Source: Echinometra lucunter (lineage: Eukaryota > Echinodermata > Echinoidea > Camarodonta > Echinometridae). From it: 64,000 bases of DNA. Below are positions 36,108-47,400 of this stretch, piece after piece. The notes under the pieces are model-generated. The model did no database searches and had not been told where the DNA came from. It saw only the letters and a program-made list of their open reading frames with translations. The translations under genes were made by a program, and so were the position numbers. The DNA is taken from assembly GCA_029962745.1 (NCBI GenBank), contig CM057154.1:27777769-27841768 (forward strand). Direction: 5' to 3'. Position 1 is the first letter of the stretch. Each line of letters opens with the position of its first letter.

Positions 36108-37159
36108 TCACTTCCATAGAAGAGTGGACAGCATCCGCGAGAATCGTCCTAAAAAAGCACCCTAAACGAGGATTCATGGGCAGGCCGCCAGGACACCCTA
36201 AACACGGATTTTTTGCAGATGTCTCAGATTTGCACACCCTAAACAGGGATTTTATTAATTGTTGGGAAACGAGGATATTCCCATTTTCATACCTTGAGAG
36301 TGATAGTGGGGTCCATTGAAAGTTTGGAGCCGTTTTTATCTCGAGATAATTCACTGTCTCATTATGTTTTACACAGGCGTTATAGGATTTTCCGTTCACG
36401 GGTCTTGTTACAGTCAGTCCTGCAGTCGATGCAAATTACATACCCTTTCCGCGTTTTAGTCTTTTAGATCATCGTGATTAAGGGGCTTTTTTCATTTATT
36501 TTATTTTATTTATTTATTTATTTATCTTCCTTCATATCCTTGTACAATACATAATCATACAACAGTACGTTTCGATATATTACAACCGGGAAAGAGAAGA
36601 AAGATGAGGTGACCAGGAGAAGCAGAGCTTGTAAATTAGGTCCCTCAGAAGATCACAACTAATTACTTTGTATATGGCTTAAAAACAACTAGATAAATCT
36701 ACTACATAGAGCTTACATATCTACAACAGACACATAAAACATAAAAAACATGTATATATAATATGTTTAAGTGATTTAAAAAAAAGAAAAAAAGAGGAGA
36801 ATAAGAAGAAGATAAGCAATGAGACAGAAGGAGGGGGAAAATAGCAGACTGCATGGAGTCAAAAGTGAGGAGGTAGAGTGGAAATCATGAAATAGGGCAA
36901 ACCAAAAGATAACAATTGAGAAGAGATAGTGGAGGGGGACAAGGGGTTACACAAAACGACATAAAACAGATAGACCACACAATGACAGAAAGACAGGCTG
37001 GCTCAGTAGATATCATTGACCCCACTTGGATTTTTTCCCTCTCTCTCTTCTCTTTGATCGTTGGTCCGAGCGAGGCCATTTTTGGGCGTTTTTGACACTC
37101 TATTCGCATTCCGCGCGTTCCGCGCCTATACCCCTGAAAAAGTACCCTTTTCCCGCGTT

Positions 37160-37160
<1 letters not shown>
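36108..37160. mobile_element. Repeat R3, left-end copy interrupted by a retroelement
   Basis: It starts GTCACTTCCAT..GGACAGCATCCGCGAG, the inverse of the right end at 7531-7569, and then follows the R3 body. From about 36495 to 37074 an antisense retroelement tail, (AAAT)n then GCAGAGCTTGTAAATTAGG, is inserted; R3 resumes at CATTTTTGGGCGTTTTTGAC. The short string CATTT is found on both sides of the insert. Confidence 0.75.
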
Positions 37161-37235
<75 letters not shown>

Positions 37236-37945
37236 GATCAGGTTAACATATACAACAGCTTTGGCAACTCTCATGGAAATAAATACATGTGAGACAATCG
37301 AGAGAATAATAGCGTAGCATGAATCAAAGTTCCCCAGAGCTGTCCTAATATATATATATATAAGAATCAGAGTTGGTATAGTAGAATGCCATTAAAAAAT
37401 AAACTCATAGATTTAAAAAAAAAAACGGAGCATAGCTCTCAAAAATGAAAGGCGAAGTCACACTCTTCGTCAGTGCCCACAGTGTGACAAAAAGATGTCT
37501 TGTAAACCAAAATCCGTTTCTGAAACAGACGAAAAAACACGTCTGTTCATGGGCAGACGGATTGTGAAACGGGAATTCAAGGCTCGACGCCCTCCTCCCC
37601 CAGCAGTACTGAAGCAAGCACTTTTCTCCCTACAATCTTTTACCCGACGTATCCGACCTGAGCAGGTTGATGTTCTCCCCCCCCCCCCCCGTAATTCAAT
37701 AATTAGTACTATTTTTGCTACGTATTCTTTCCTTTTCAACTCTCCGCCAGAATGTATATTGAAATTATATGGATATTTCAAATTTTTGGTTTTTGATTAA
37801 TGTTTTGCATATATAATTTATTCAGCTTTGGCCTTCTGCTTCACATGTCATATTAGCAGCAGACGCCAACTCTGCGTTGATTTTAGCACCGGTTAACCGT
37901 ACCGGTAGCTAGCTGGCTACGCTAGCTAGTGCTTATAGCCAAAGA
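37161..37945. repeat. (TA)n microsatellite and gene-free flank
   Basis: Pure TA repeat runs to about 37231, truncating R3. The remainder to 37945 has no recognised gene; it includes a second short (TA)n at 37350, poly-A at 37418 and poly-C at 37677. Confidence 0.85.
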
Positions 37946-39248
37946 ACAAAAAAGTAACTCCCCCCTAATTCAAAATAGCATAACTTTTTAACGAAAAAGT
38001 TTTGAGCAAAAAAATTTGGCAGGAGTGTTTCTACACTTATTGACTAATTTCTGTGTGAAAATGAGAATGATCCGTCAAGTCATGCATGAGTGAGCAAACA
38101 TTAAAGGCAAAAATGTCACTTTTCAAAAGTCACAATCTTGAGTCATTTTGGGGCTCTGTGAAACAAACCTTTGGCGAATTTGAATTCTTCCATTATTTGA
38201 CCAAGTCATGCCTATCCCTGACACTTTTCATGTTTATCACGGTTGGGTGAACACAGATTTTTTGAGAAAAATGATGTTCAGCCCTCCTAAATCTGCAAAA
38301 TCCCATTCAGTTTGTGGAAAAAATTGGCATCAACCAACATGAGTCAGCACATTACGTGAAAATACCAGGTAGTCGTTTTTCTGGCATTAAACAGTAAATT
38401 TTCAGCATTTCTTGCTTCATCGTTAGCAATTTTGTCACTCAACCATGGCACAACCTCGAAAAACATCAGCAGCACTTAAACAAATGCCAGAAAAATCTTT
38501 TTTCACAAAGCCCCCATTTTTGTCTTTAATGTCTGCTCATGCACCATTGGCGTAAATCCCGGGGGGGGGGGGGGATGGGGGGGGATATATCCCCCCACTT
38601 TTTGGAGAGGGGGGATGGCGTGTACAAATATCCCCCCCCCCACTTTTTAAGAAAGAAAATATATTTTAATTAATCCGTTAATAAAATCTTTGAATATCTG
38701 TCATAAATAGCCATCATATTTTAGAATTTCTATTTGAAAATGCGATTGAAAACCAAAAAAGTGGTTATTTTTGGCTCGCTCGATCGTCATTATTTAAGAA
38801 TTTCTATTTGAAAATGCGATTAAAAATGAGAAAAGTGGTTATTTTTGGCTTGCTCGCTTTGCTTGCTCATATTTTAGAATTTCTGTTAGAAAATGCGATT
38901 AAAAACTAGAAAAATGGTTATTTTTGGCTCACTCGCTTCGCTCGCTCGCAAAATAAATATTAAAATGTGTGTAGGGGGGTCTGTGGGGGTCAGTGAGGGT
39001 GTGTGCTTATAATTAAGTGTGAGATCGACAGAAAAAAAAATCGTGAAAAAAGTCAATCATCCCCCCCCCCCCCTCCTCAGAGTGGATTTACGCCGGTGTC
39101 ATGCACTCATGCATGACTTGACAGATCAATCTCATTTTCAAACAGAAGTTAGTCAATAAGTGTAGGAATACTCCTGCCAAATTATTTTCCTAAAAATATC
39201 TTCGTTAAAAAGTTATGCTATTTTGAATTAGGGGGAGTTACTTTTTGT
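37946..39248. mobile_element. Foldback element with ~150-bp inverted arms
   Basis: The arms 37946-38097 and 39099-39248 are inverted copies (AAAAAGTAACTCCCCCCTAA and TAGGGGGAGTTACTTTTTG; AAAATAGCATAACTTTTTAACG; AGTCATGCATGAGTG). No transposase frame. A second element sits inside at 38545-39098. Confidence 0.8.
38545..39098. mobile_element. hAT-like MITE nested in the foldback element, 8-bp TSD
   Basis: CATTGGCGTAAATCC on the left and GGATTTACGCCGGTG on the right are inverted ends, and TCATGCAC is duplicated at 38537-38544 and 39099-39106. Inside are poly-G/poly-C tracts and three copies of a ~85-bp unit (TTAGAATTTCTATTTGAAAA, GTGGTTATTTTTGGCTCGCT). Confidence 0.8.
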
Positions 39249-39402
39249 TGTGTTTATATTTACGAAGAACTTTCAGTACCGAAATGAAGCACGCGTACGT
39301 ATTTTAGTACACTATATGTACGTGGTATAGCCACATATCGCGCGTCATCGATACCACAAACGGTTTCACGCGTAGTATTACAAACATTTAACAATTGTTG
39401 AA

Positions 39403-40800
39403 AAGCATGCATATTCCCGGGGATTTATGGGGGGTCTATTGTACTTATCGAGGTTCAATTATATATTTTCAGAGTTTGAAATTTTATGTGAATCACCTTT
39501 TTCATATATTTAGATGAATCCTAGGGGAATTAACTTAATTTCAAATTCCCTGTTTTTGTGTATTAACCTATGGCAGCTAGAGGGTCAAAAGCATGCATAG
39601 TACCCGAAATTTATGGGGAGTCTTTGATTTTTTTTGGAGCTTTTAGTAACCTTTTCCAAAGTCTCAAATTACATATAAATCATATTTGAAATGAATTCAA
39701 AGTAGTAATAGGGGAACTATAATTATGGCAGGCAAGATTTTTCAAAGCAAAAAATATGCATATTCCCAGGGATTATGAATGAGCAAATAAAAAGACTCTT
39801 CTTCAACAATGTAGAATCGTTACCAAATTTCTTTTTTCCGATGTCCAAATGAACAAATAAACACATTCTTCTACAAAAAATCAGTCGGTTGATATCATAA
39901 ATGAAATATATATTTCATTTCCCAGCAAACACAAAACGTTTTTGTATAACGTCCGCTACGTCTTCGTCTGGAAAAAAAAACGTTCTTAAACAATCTGGTC
40001 CCTAAAGACTTGACAAGAGTTCAGTACATAGGTTTAGGATATAGGACAGGATAGGATAGGATATAGGCACAGAGTTGTTTGGATTACAGGAGGACTGTGT
40101 TAGTATCATAGAAGAAACTTCTCTTCAGGATAATTTTTTTTTAAATCATAATTATCAAAGGTTTTCTGGACATTCTTAAAAGGTTCTTACAAGGTTTTCT
40201 AAACGTTCTTAAAAGGTTTTCTGAACGTTCTTAAAAGAATTTCTAAAGGTTCTTAAAAGTTTTTCTGAAGTTCTCAAAACGTTTGTAAAACGTCTTAAGG
40301 TTTTCTGCAGGGTCCCTAGACTAGAAAGCAAATGCATAAAAGGTTTCAATTTTTTAACGTTTAGAAAACGTCTATAACGTCCAAAAGGTTTTCAGCAGGT
40401 CCTTAAAAATTTTAAAAGGTTTTTTTTTATTGGATTTTTAACGTTTAAAAAACGTTTTTTAACGTCCATTTGAAACGTTTTGAATACGTCGAAAACCTTC
40501 CACAAAAAGACGTTCTGAAAACGTTTTGACAAAACGTCCAAATAACGAACTTGGAATGCTTCAAGAACGTTCAGAAAACGTCCAATTGTTAGCTGGGTAG
40601 TACCCGAAATTTATGGGGAGTCTTTGAATTTTTTGAGCCTTTAATAATCTTTTCCAAAGTCTCAAATTACATATAAATTACATTTGAAATAAATTCAAAC
40701 CAGTAATAGGGGAACTATAATCAATCTTAAAATCCCTGTTTTTACGTGTTATTCCTATCGCAGGTGACTCTGTCAAAAAGCAGGCATGATCCTGGAGATT
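39403..40800. repeat. Diverged direct repeats, split by an ACGTT-rich element
   Basis: AGTACCCGAAATTTATGGGG and about 120 bp that follow occur at 39600 and again at 40600 with few differences; weaker copies (GCATATTCCCGGGGATTTAT) start near 39408 and 39758. The element at 39921-40597 lies between them. Confidence 0.65.
39921..40597. mobile_element. ACGTT-rich DNA element (CCCAGC ends)
   Basis: CCCAGCAAACACAAAACG at the left and the inverse of CCCAGCTAACAATTGGACG at the right bound 677 bp packed with AACGTT/ACGTTC/AACGTCC motifs in both orientations. No coding frame. Confidence 0.7.
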
Positions 40801-42109
40801 TATAGTGCCATTTACTGAAAATAAAGTTTAATGAAATGTTCTTTTAACTATCCATTCTTCTGTTCGTGCAAAAATCAGACTTTAAAAACAAAGTTTTAGA
40901 TATGAAATATCAAGAATAGGTTAGACACATTTTCACACGTTATACCAATGGCGGACGCAATTTTCCGAGTCCATTTTTTAACACAGCATTTACCTTTGCC
41001 AAAACGTACTACGGAAGAAGGTGAGAGTAATTTGTCTTGTAATCCAATGTCTTTGGTATAGGAGGCTAGCGCTGTGGCGCGGATACGTTTCCAATTTGAA
41101 TTGACTGACTTTTGATTTGTTTTCGTCATCTTCGATCAACAAATAGAAGTAAGTTTGAAAAAAGTATGATTGTATTATATTGACGCCAGTCTTATGTATG
41201 GTTATAGAGTACCTTGGAAGTAATTGAAGTTTGTGAAGTGTTTGTTTATGAAGTTGACTGTAATTTGTGTATTGACTGTCATGTCTACCATGTCTACTCG
41301 GTCATTTAAGCCATTTCTCACGTCACCCACCAGCGGGAAGCTCCAGCGTAGTGGGAGCACTGTTCCATGTAGGGCTGACGTCGTAGGGGCGTCCATCCAG
41401 ACAGGCTGTTGTTCAAAATTAAATGACGGCGCTAATGCACTTTCGTATCCAAGCCTGACGAAATAAAGCACATAGTTGCACACACCACCGTGCTGTGCAT
41501 GCAGCGCTTTATTCCATCAGATGTCCATCTCCATCACATGGATACGAAAGTGCATGCCATGTTCATCATCATGGCATTAACATAACAGTCACTGAGTCAG
41601 TGCCTCGTAACAGTCAGACAGTTAACTTATGAGTACAACTTACGACAAGGTGGAGGGTGATTCTTGGGGATTATTTGAAGAATACTTTTCACAAATTTTT
41701 ATTTGTTGTCTGTCAGTTCATGTCATGACTGATTCTTAGTTTTGATACATGTTACAACAAAAGCTTCTGTCTCATTCTCAATTACTCTGAGACTACGTCT
41801 GGCTCCACTGACCATCTTGCGCTTCCTTTTGTCTGAAGGTTGGCATATGGCGTGTAGTAACTGGTACGCTTACATCAGTACAGGCGCACAGCTGATGATG
41901 TGATATTGGAGAGTGGAGACTGTTTCCCATTTGCATCATTTGGGAGACCATATCTCATATCTGGCCTGAAACTGAAATCTGTCACCTCTCTTCCCTTGTG
42001 TGCGCTCGCATTGTGTACAAAGTCTATGTGAGTGTAGACCTGAAGTGTTACCAGCACTGATGAAATAAACAGCAGTGAATGGACTGGTGACAAATTTCAC
42101 GATAATACC
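40801..42109. other. Gene-free stretch upstream of CENPJ
   Basis: No recognised exon. A short plus-strand frame at 41224-41466 starts like a signal peptide but has no family resemblance and overlaps a small hairpin (GCACTTTCGTATCCA / TGGATACGAAAGTGC, 41437-41552). It may hold 5' non-coding CENPJ sequence, which I cannot place. Confidence 0.35.
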
Positions 42110-42505
42110 CATTTCTATTATCAGAGACTTGACAACATTTTTTGTATATTATGTAGCCTATTTTGGGAGACAGTCTCCCATTTTTATAGGAGACCAATCT
42201 TCTTTATTTACATTTGCGGAAAATGGATACCTCAGCTCAAATGAAAATGTGATAAGCAGATTCCTCATGAAAAATTACAATTTTTGATCGTCTACTTCAA
42301 AAATCCACTGTCCACTTTTGTTTTCATAACATTTTTTGTTATGATCCACACACAAAACAGATGGGCTTCTGATTTCAGAGAGAAAAAAATTTGGCTGAGA
42401 AAAAGGGCCTTATTGTTGGTGTTGTTTCTATTGTCCTCTTGTACAAACAGTCTGATACTGGAGACTTTGAATCAAAGTCTCCTATTTCAGAAACTGTCTC
42501 CCAAA
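42110..42505 (+). repeat. ~400-bp duplication, distal copy (mate at 44035-44430)
   Basis: AGAGACTTGACAAC, GCAGATTCCTCATGA, CATCTACTTCAAA-like and CACACAAAACRRATGGG occur in the same order and spacing in both blocks; GGGAGACAGTCTCC accompanies both. The proximal copy ends about 45 bp before the first CENPJ exon. A local segmental duplication or two copies of one repeat. Confidence 0.6.
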
Positions 42506-42819
42506 TTGGCCGTGCGCTGTGCGCCTCTGTTACCTGTTACCTATCCTCCAGATGCCATGTGGCACATAGGGCCTCTACTGTACATTAAACTATACACAGC
42601 TCCTATTAGCTGCGTGGAGAATAGAGAACCAGATGTAAACAAAAACAAAAATGCAGTGGAGAATGGAGATCACCCTTCTTACACATGGTTACCTCTGCAA
42701 ACTACGTTCAGAGTTCGCTAGTATTCCCCGCTGTCTAATCGCATCATGAAAATTTTAGATTATAGTTACCAATTAAAACAGAATTTTTCGAGAGTAAAGG
42801 AGGGTTTTGCCTTACCTTA

Positions 42820-43523
42820 CAATGGGTGATTTCAAGTTCGGTGTGCGGTGTTGGTGTTGGTGTTGAGAGCGTGGAAAGGCTGCTGAACCGAGCTCCAACA
42901 CCGACGGTCAGTTTAGAGGGACGATACCGATCTGATCCGATCACCTTATCGATAGCTCAACACCGAGTGACGTCATACGCTAGTAGCAAAAAATCTCGAC
43001 GATGAAATCATTTCCCCTCAGAATTTCTAATAAATCTACATCTTATTGGATTCGAATTGCATAATCATTTGAAGAATCCAAGGGGAAAAATATTACTCTT
43101 CCATGGGAAATATATGGTTTTGATTATACCAAGTTGTTTTGACTGCAAAATGGGTTTAACCACCAATATGTGACGAGTGGCCGTAGCAAAGAGTGCCGCT
43201 GCTGCGCGAAGGACAAGCAGCAATAACATGTATGATTACAACACCAACACCAACACCGTACTTGAAATCATGAATTTCCCGATCCCTAGGGGCTGGTGTT
43301 GGTGAATGGGGAAATTGCATGTAAATCGTCAACACGAACCGTGATACTCGGTTCAGCAGACGACATTCAACACCAGCGGACAACACAGACTACCGGAAAT
43401 ACGTCAAATTTTGCGAGGTCAACCCCAACACCAGCCTGATTTCAATTTTGGTGTTGAGGCTGGTGTTGGTGTTCTCACAACACCAACACCAGCCTCCAAC
43501 ACCAAACTTGAAATCACCCAATG
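42820..43523. mobile_element. MITE with ATTGGGTGATTTCAAG ends and (GGTGTT)n arms
   Basis: AATGGGTGATTTCAAGTTCG at 42821 pairs with CTTGAAATCACCCAAT at 43522, and both arms carry GTTGGTGTTGGTGTTG-type repeats. It is about 700 bp, non-coding. Confidence 0.75.
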
Positions 43524-44476
43524 TGCTTCTAATGTCCCCATCATTGTCATTTCAGTATGACATTGTCCATGAAGATAAATGAGCTAGGCTAGGCCACAGG
43601 TGCACGAGCAGTATATCATTGACATGTGGCAAGAACGTGCACGCATCACGTCTCGCTACCATTTAGCGTTATACTGTTCAACTCTTCAAGTTGAAGCGTA
43701 AATGCACATTTCATCATATGTGAACACTAAGAAAAAACATGGGGGGTGTGCTTCTGGGTCTGAATGAGCCTTGAGAGAAGAGAGAGTGGAGCTTAGCTAG
43801 CTACATGTATCAAGGTTAAACTAGGTTATTAGGTGAAAATAACTTGTTTGGGGACATGAAGTATGAGCATAAGAAAGACAAGCTTATATAGCTACCTGGT
43901 ATCAAGGTGGCATTAGGTCACAAGTTTACAAACAAGAATTTGGGGGCATAGAGTATGACTTTAAGAACTTGTACTTGGAGGGTGCAACCAATAATGAGAG
44001 GCTCTCTTCTATTTGGGAGACTGTCTCCACTCAATGTCAGAGTCAGAGACTTGACAACAGGTGAAGATTTTGGGCAGGCTACATTTATTTGTGATTAGGC
44101 TACCAATTGTCTTTTGCTGCAAAGGGATTAACTTGGTTCACTTTGAAAATTTAAAGCAGATTCCTCATGACAATTTCCCCTTAGGACCATCTACTTCAAA
44201 GTTTGCTGTTTACTGTTGTTTTATAGCTTAGTTTGTTATAATGTCCATACACAAAACGAATGGGTTTTAGACTTCATTGAGGCAGCATAAGCTTGGAGAA
44301 ACTTCCTTGATTTTGATGTTATATTTTTTGTCCTTTTGTAAGCAATGCCTTCTATAGTAATATACAGTTATATCAGACTATGTTTGAAGAAGGACAGAAT
44401 CTCCTAATTTGGTCCTTTTTTCTACCGACTAAGGACTATCTCCCTTCTTAATTCACTTGGTATTATTTCTGGACAG
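43524..44476 (+). other. CENPJ upstream flank / likely 5' intron
   Basis: It contains the proximal copy of the ~400-bp duplication (44035-44430) and ends TATTATTTCTGGACAG, a good acceptor, before the first coding exon. So an upstream non-coding exon is likely, but it is not located. Confidence 0.4.
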
Positions 44477-44494
44477 TCCAAAAGTATCATCACC

Positions 44495-47400
44495 ATGAGT
44501 AGTGGCCATCCTGAGAGCAGGACTCCTACAATGGGTCATTCTATGCCTGGCAATGTGATAGCTTCAAGAGCAGGTGTTCTAGTGGATCCGATGCCTCTAC
44601 CTGGCCAACCTGCTCCTATCAAAACAGGTCAGTTTCATTATGTGATATTTGGCCAAGTGATGTTGAATCCCAGTTTCTTATCCTCTCCCTCTCTCTCATT
44701 TAAAGGGGGTACCCAATGCTGAAACAATATTAGCTCATTTAAAAGAGCATGATTTTATTAGCAGAAAATCATCTGCTTAAAATTTTTTCAAAAGTCATGT
44801 TGCCAAGGAAACCCCCTAATGTGGTAAGATTTCAGGATATTTTGCTGTGCTGTGATCCAGTTTCAACTGGGTACCCACTTTGACGTCAAAATGACGTCAA
44901 AGTGGGTACCTTGTCGCGCAATTCTAGCAAAATGCGCGCAAGGTATAATACATATTGTACAGTCTAGCGCGCCACACAACTGCAATGCGCGAAGCTGGGT
45001 ACCCACTTTTATGTCATGCCTCATGTACTCCAATTTTTGGTCAGCTCTTGACTTTTTTTATGCCAAAAAACATTGAGTTCGATTGAAAAGCATCATATTT
45101 TTAATGTCATTTTTTTATAATTCTATTCTCGATCATATATCAAAAAAGTTTTTACCATTGTGTAATCACTTTAAGCCTCTCTTTGTTTATTTTTATGCTC
45201 ATTTATTTGACATGAAATGACAGATAATCTGATGAATTCTAGTCAGTAAGGTAAATTAAATAAAATGATAGAGTGTCACCATATTTTCTGCCTCTGTAGA
45301 GCTTGAGAAAAAGAATCAGAGGGTTCTCTAAAAATTTTTTAAATTAAACCAAGCTGTCTTGGAAAGTCTCTCTCCTTTGATTACTATTAAAGCCAGACAA
45401 ATTCAGGAAAAATGTAATTAAAAGAATTTGATTTTGACTTCATTGATGTTTCTTATAATGAAAGCCAACTGCTATATGTATGTGTGCCATGCACTCTCTC
45501 TCTCGGAGGGTCTTTCCACAGATAGTCTCTGCAAAGGGCAAATCTGTATTTTTTATTGTTGTATGCAGTAGTGCAGCAGTAGAGGGCAGCAATTTTTTGT
45601 TTTCACCAAGATCATACTGGTTCAGGATATTTTAACCTTGTACATTGTGTGAATATCTCTATGAGTTGTTCAAGAACTTGACTTACAACTGTTTCAAGAA
45701 ACAGACCCCTAAAGTACAGTTTTTCAGAATTCCTTAGAATAAAAGTTTGAGTGTATATTACTTCAGCCTCAAGGTGAGCATTGTGAATAAATTTTTGACT
45801 GTCCCCAAATTTAATTGTATGATCTGCAGACATAAGCCAAGACCTGCTTGAGCAGAGAGGCACCCAGGAGCAAGCCAAACTTTTGGAGAGATTCAAGTTA
45901 CTACGGCAGTGGCAGCAACAGCAGCAGAATCAGCTCATTTTGCAGCAGCAGCAACAGCTGGAATTGCTGAGGAACCAGCAAGAGATGGTACAACAAGCTC
46001 TCATGCAACAAAGGCTCAAGCAGTGGGGAGGTAGGCATGTCAAAGGTCATACATCATTATCTCCTGTTATGTGGGGATTCTTGAAAGCACTACATAGAAT
46101 CATGTTCAAAAAAAGAAAAATAATATAAGACATGTTGATATACATGTAATATACATGAATGCCTTATATGGTAGGCCTCACCTTTTTAGACTACACTGTT
46201 TTTACAAGGATTTCTTTTTGGAAAGATATACATACGTTCTTCTTTGACTAGTGATCACTTTCATGAAACAGATGCTTTTCGCTGAAATAGTGTAACATCT
46301 CCAGATATACTGTATGGAGATGAACTTCAGTTGTAAAGAGTGTGAAATTGCATGGTCTGATCTGAGGTTGGCTGCACATATTACACACCCTATCGGAAAA
46401 ATAAGAAAGATTCAGGATTCTTTCAAAAAGAAAAGTAACAAGAGTTGAAATGCTTAGTAAATTAGTCATGAACAGGGTCACATTGCCTTTTACCACTTTC
46501 AGGGATGAAGGTCGCTAACTCACCCTCCAAGTCCCCGTCGCATAAGCACAGTCCGAAGAAATCACCCGGATCAAGTCCTCCACATGGGATCAAGATACCA
46601 AGTTCAGTACCCAAGGCTCTAGCTCAGGCATCCCTGATCCAGACTTCAGTGAACCAACAACAAGCATCTCAGAATGGACATTACCCAGCTGATAACAATA
46701 TTGATACATCTATAAAGCGATATGGAACATCGATACTGCAGGTTTGAGACAAATTTCTGTCTGCAGTTATTCATCCTGTATAGTAAAACTTCTTTGGAAT
46801 GAAGCATTGTGGGCTGTCATATCAGCCTTAATAAATTCATAAAATGTTATGTCTTAAAATTTTATACAATTTCTCTTTTTCTTTATAAGTTCAGATTGCT
46901 TAAATAGCGTAAAAAAGTTACTCTTTAAAAACAAAAAGAAATTGCTTGAAAATCAGCTGATCAAAGGACAAGGCAACTAAGCAAACAGATTAAAACAAAA
47001 CCACATAGGCCTGATTACAATGTTTGTATGCATTTTTTTTCCCTTTAGTCTGCAACAGCTAAATATTGTGTTTTACATTTAACTGATGCCATGGTATTTT
47101 CATCTCTACTTTCTGTGGATGCAGGAGGATGTAGATCTAGACTCTGAGAGCGAAATTCCAGGGTCTCTCTCTGTAGATGGCGTTTACCCCTTACCAGATA
47201 CTGCATCTGAAACCAGTGATGCAGGCAATGATGATCACCATGATGACTTGTCAGAAGGGAGAAATAAAGACGCTGAGAGTAGAGATGATGAGATTTTCAG
47301 ATCTGTGTCAGATTTCTCTATGGTACGTGTCAACTCTAATGGCTTGTGCGGTAAAGTGCTTGTTTTAAAAACCAGATTTTTAAAGCATTCTGCATGTCAC

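Noticed and set aside
41224..41466. 80-residue frame with a signal-peptide-like start
   Set aside because: It overlaps a hairpin and an equally long antisense frame, and has no recognisable domain. It is not supported as a gene.
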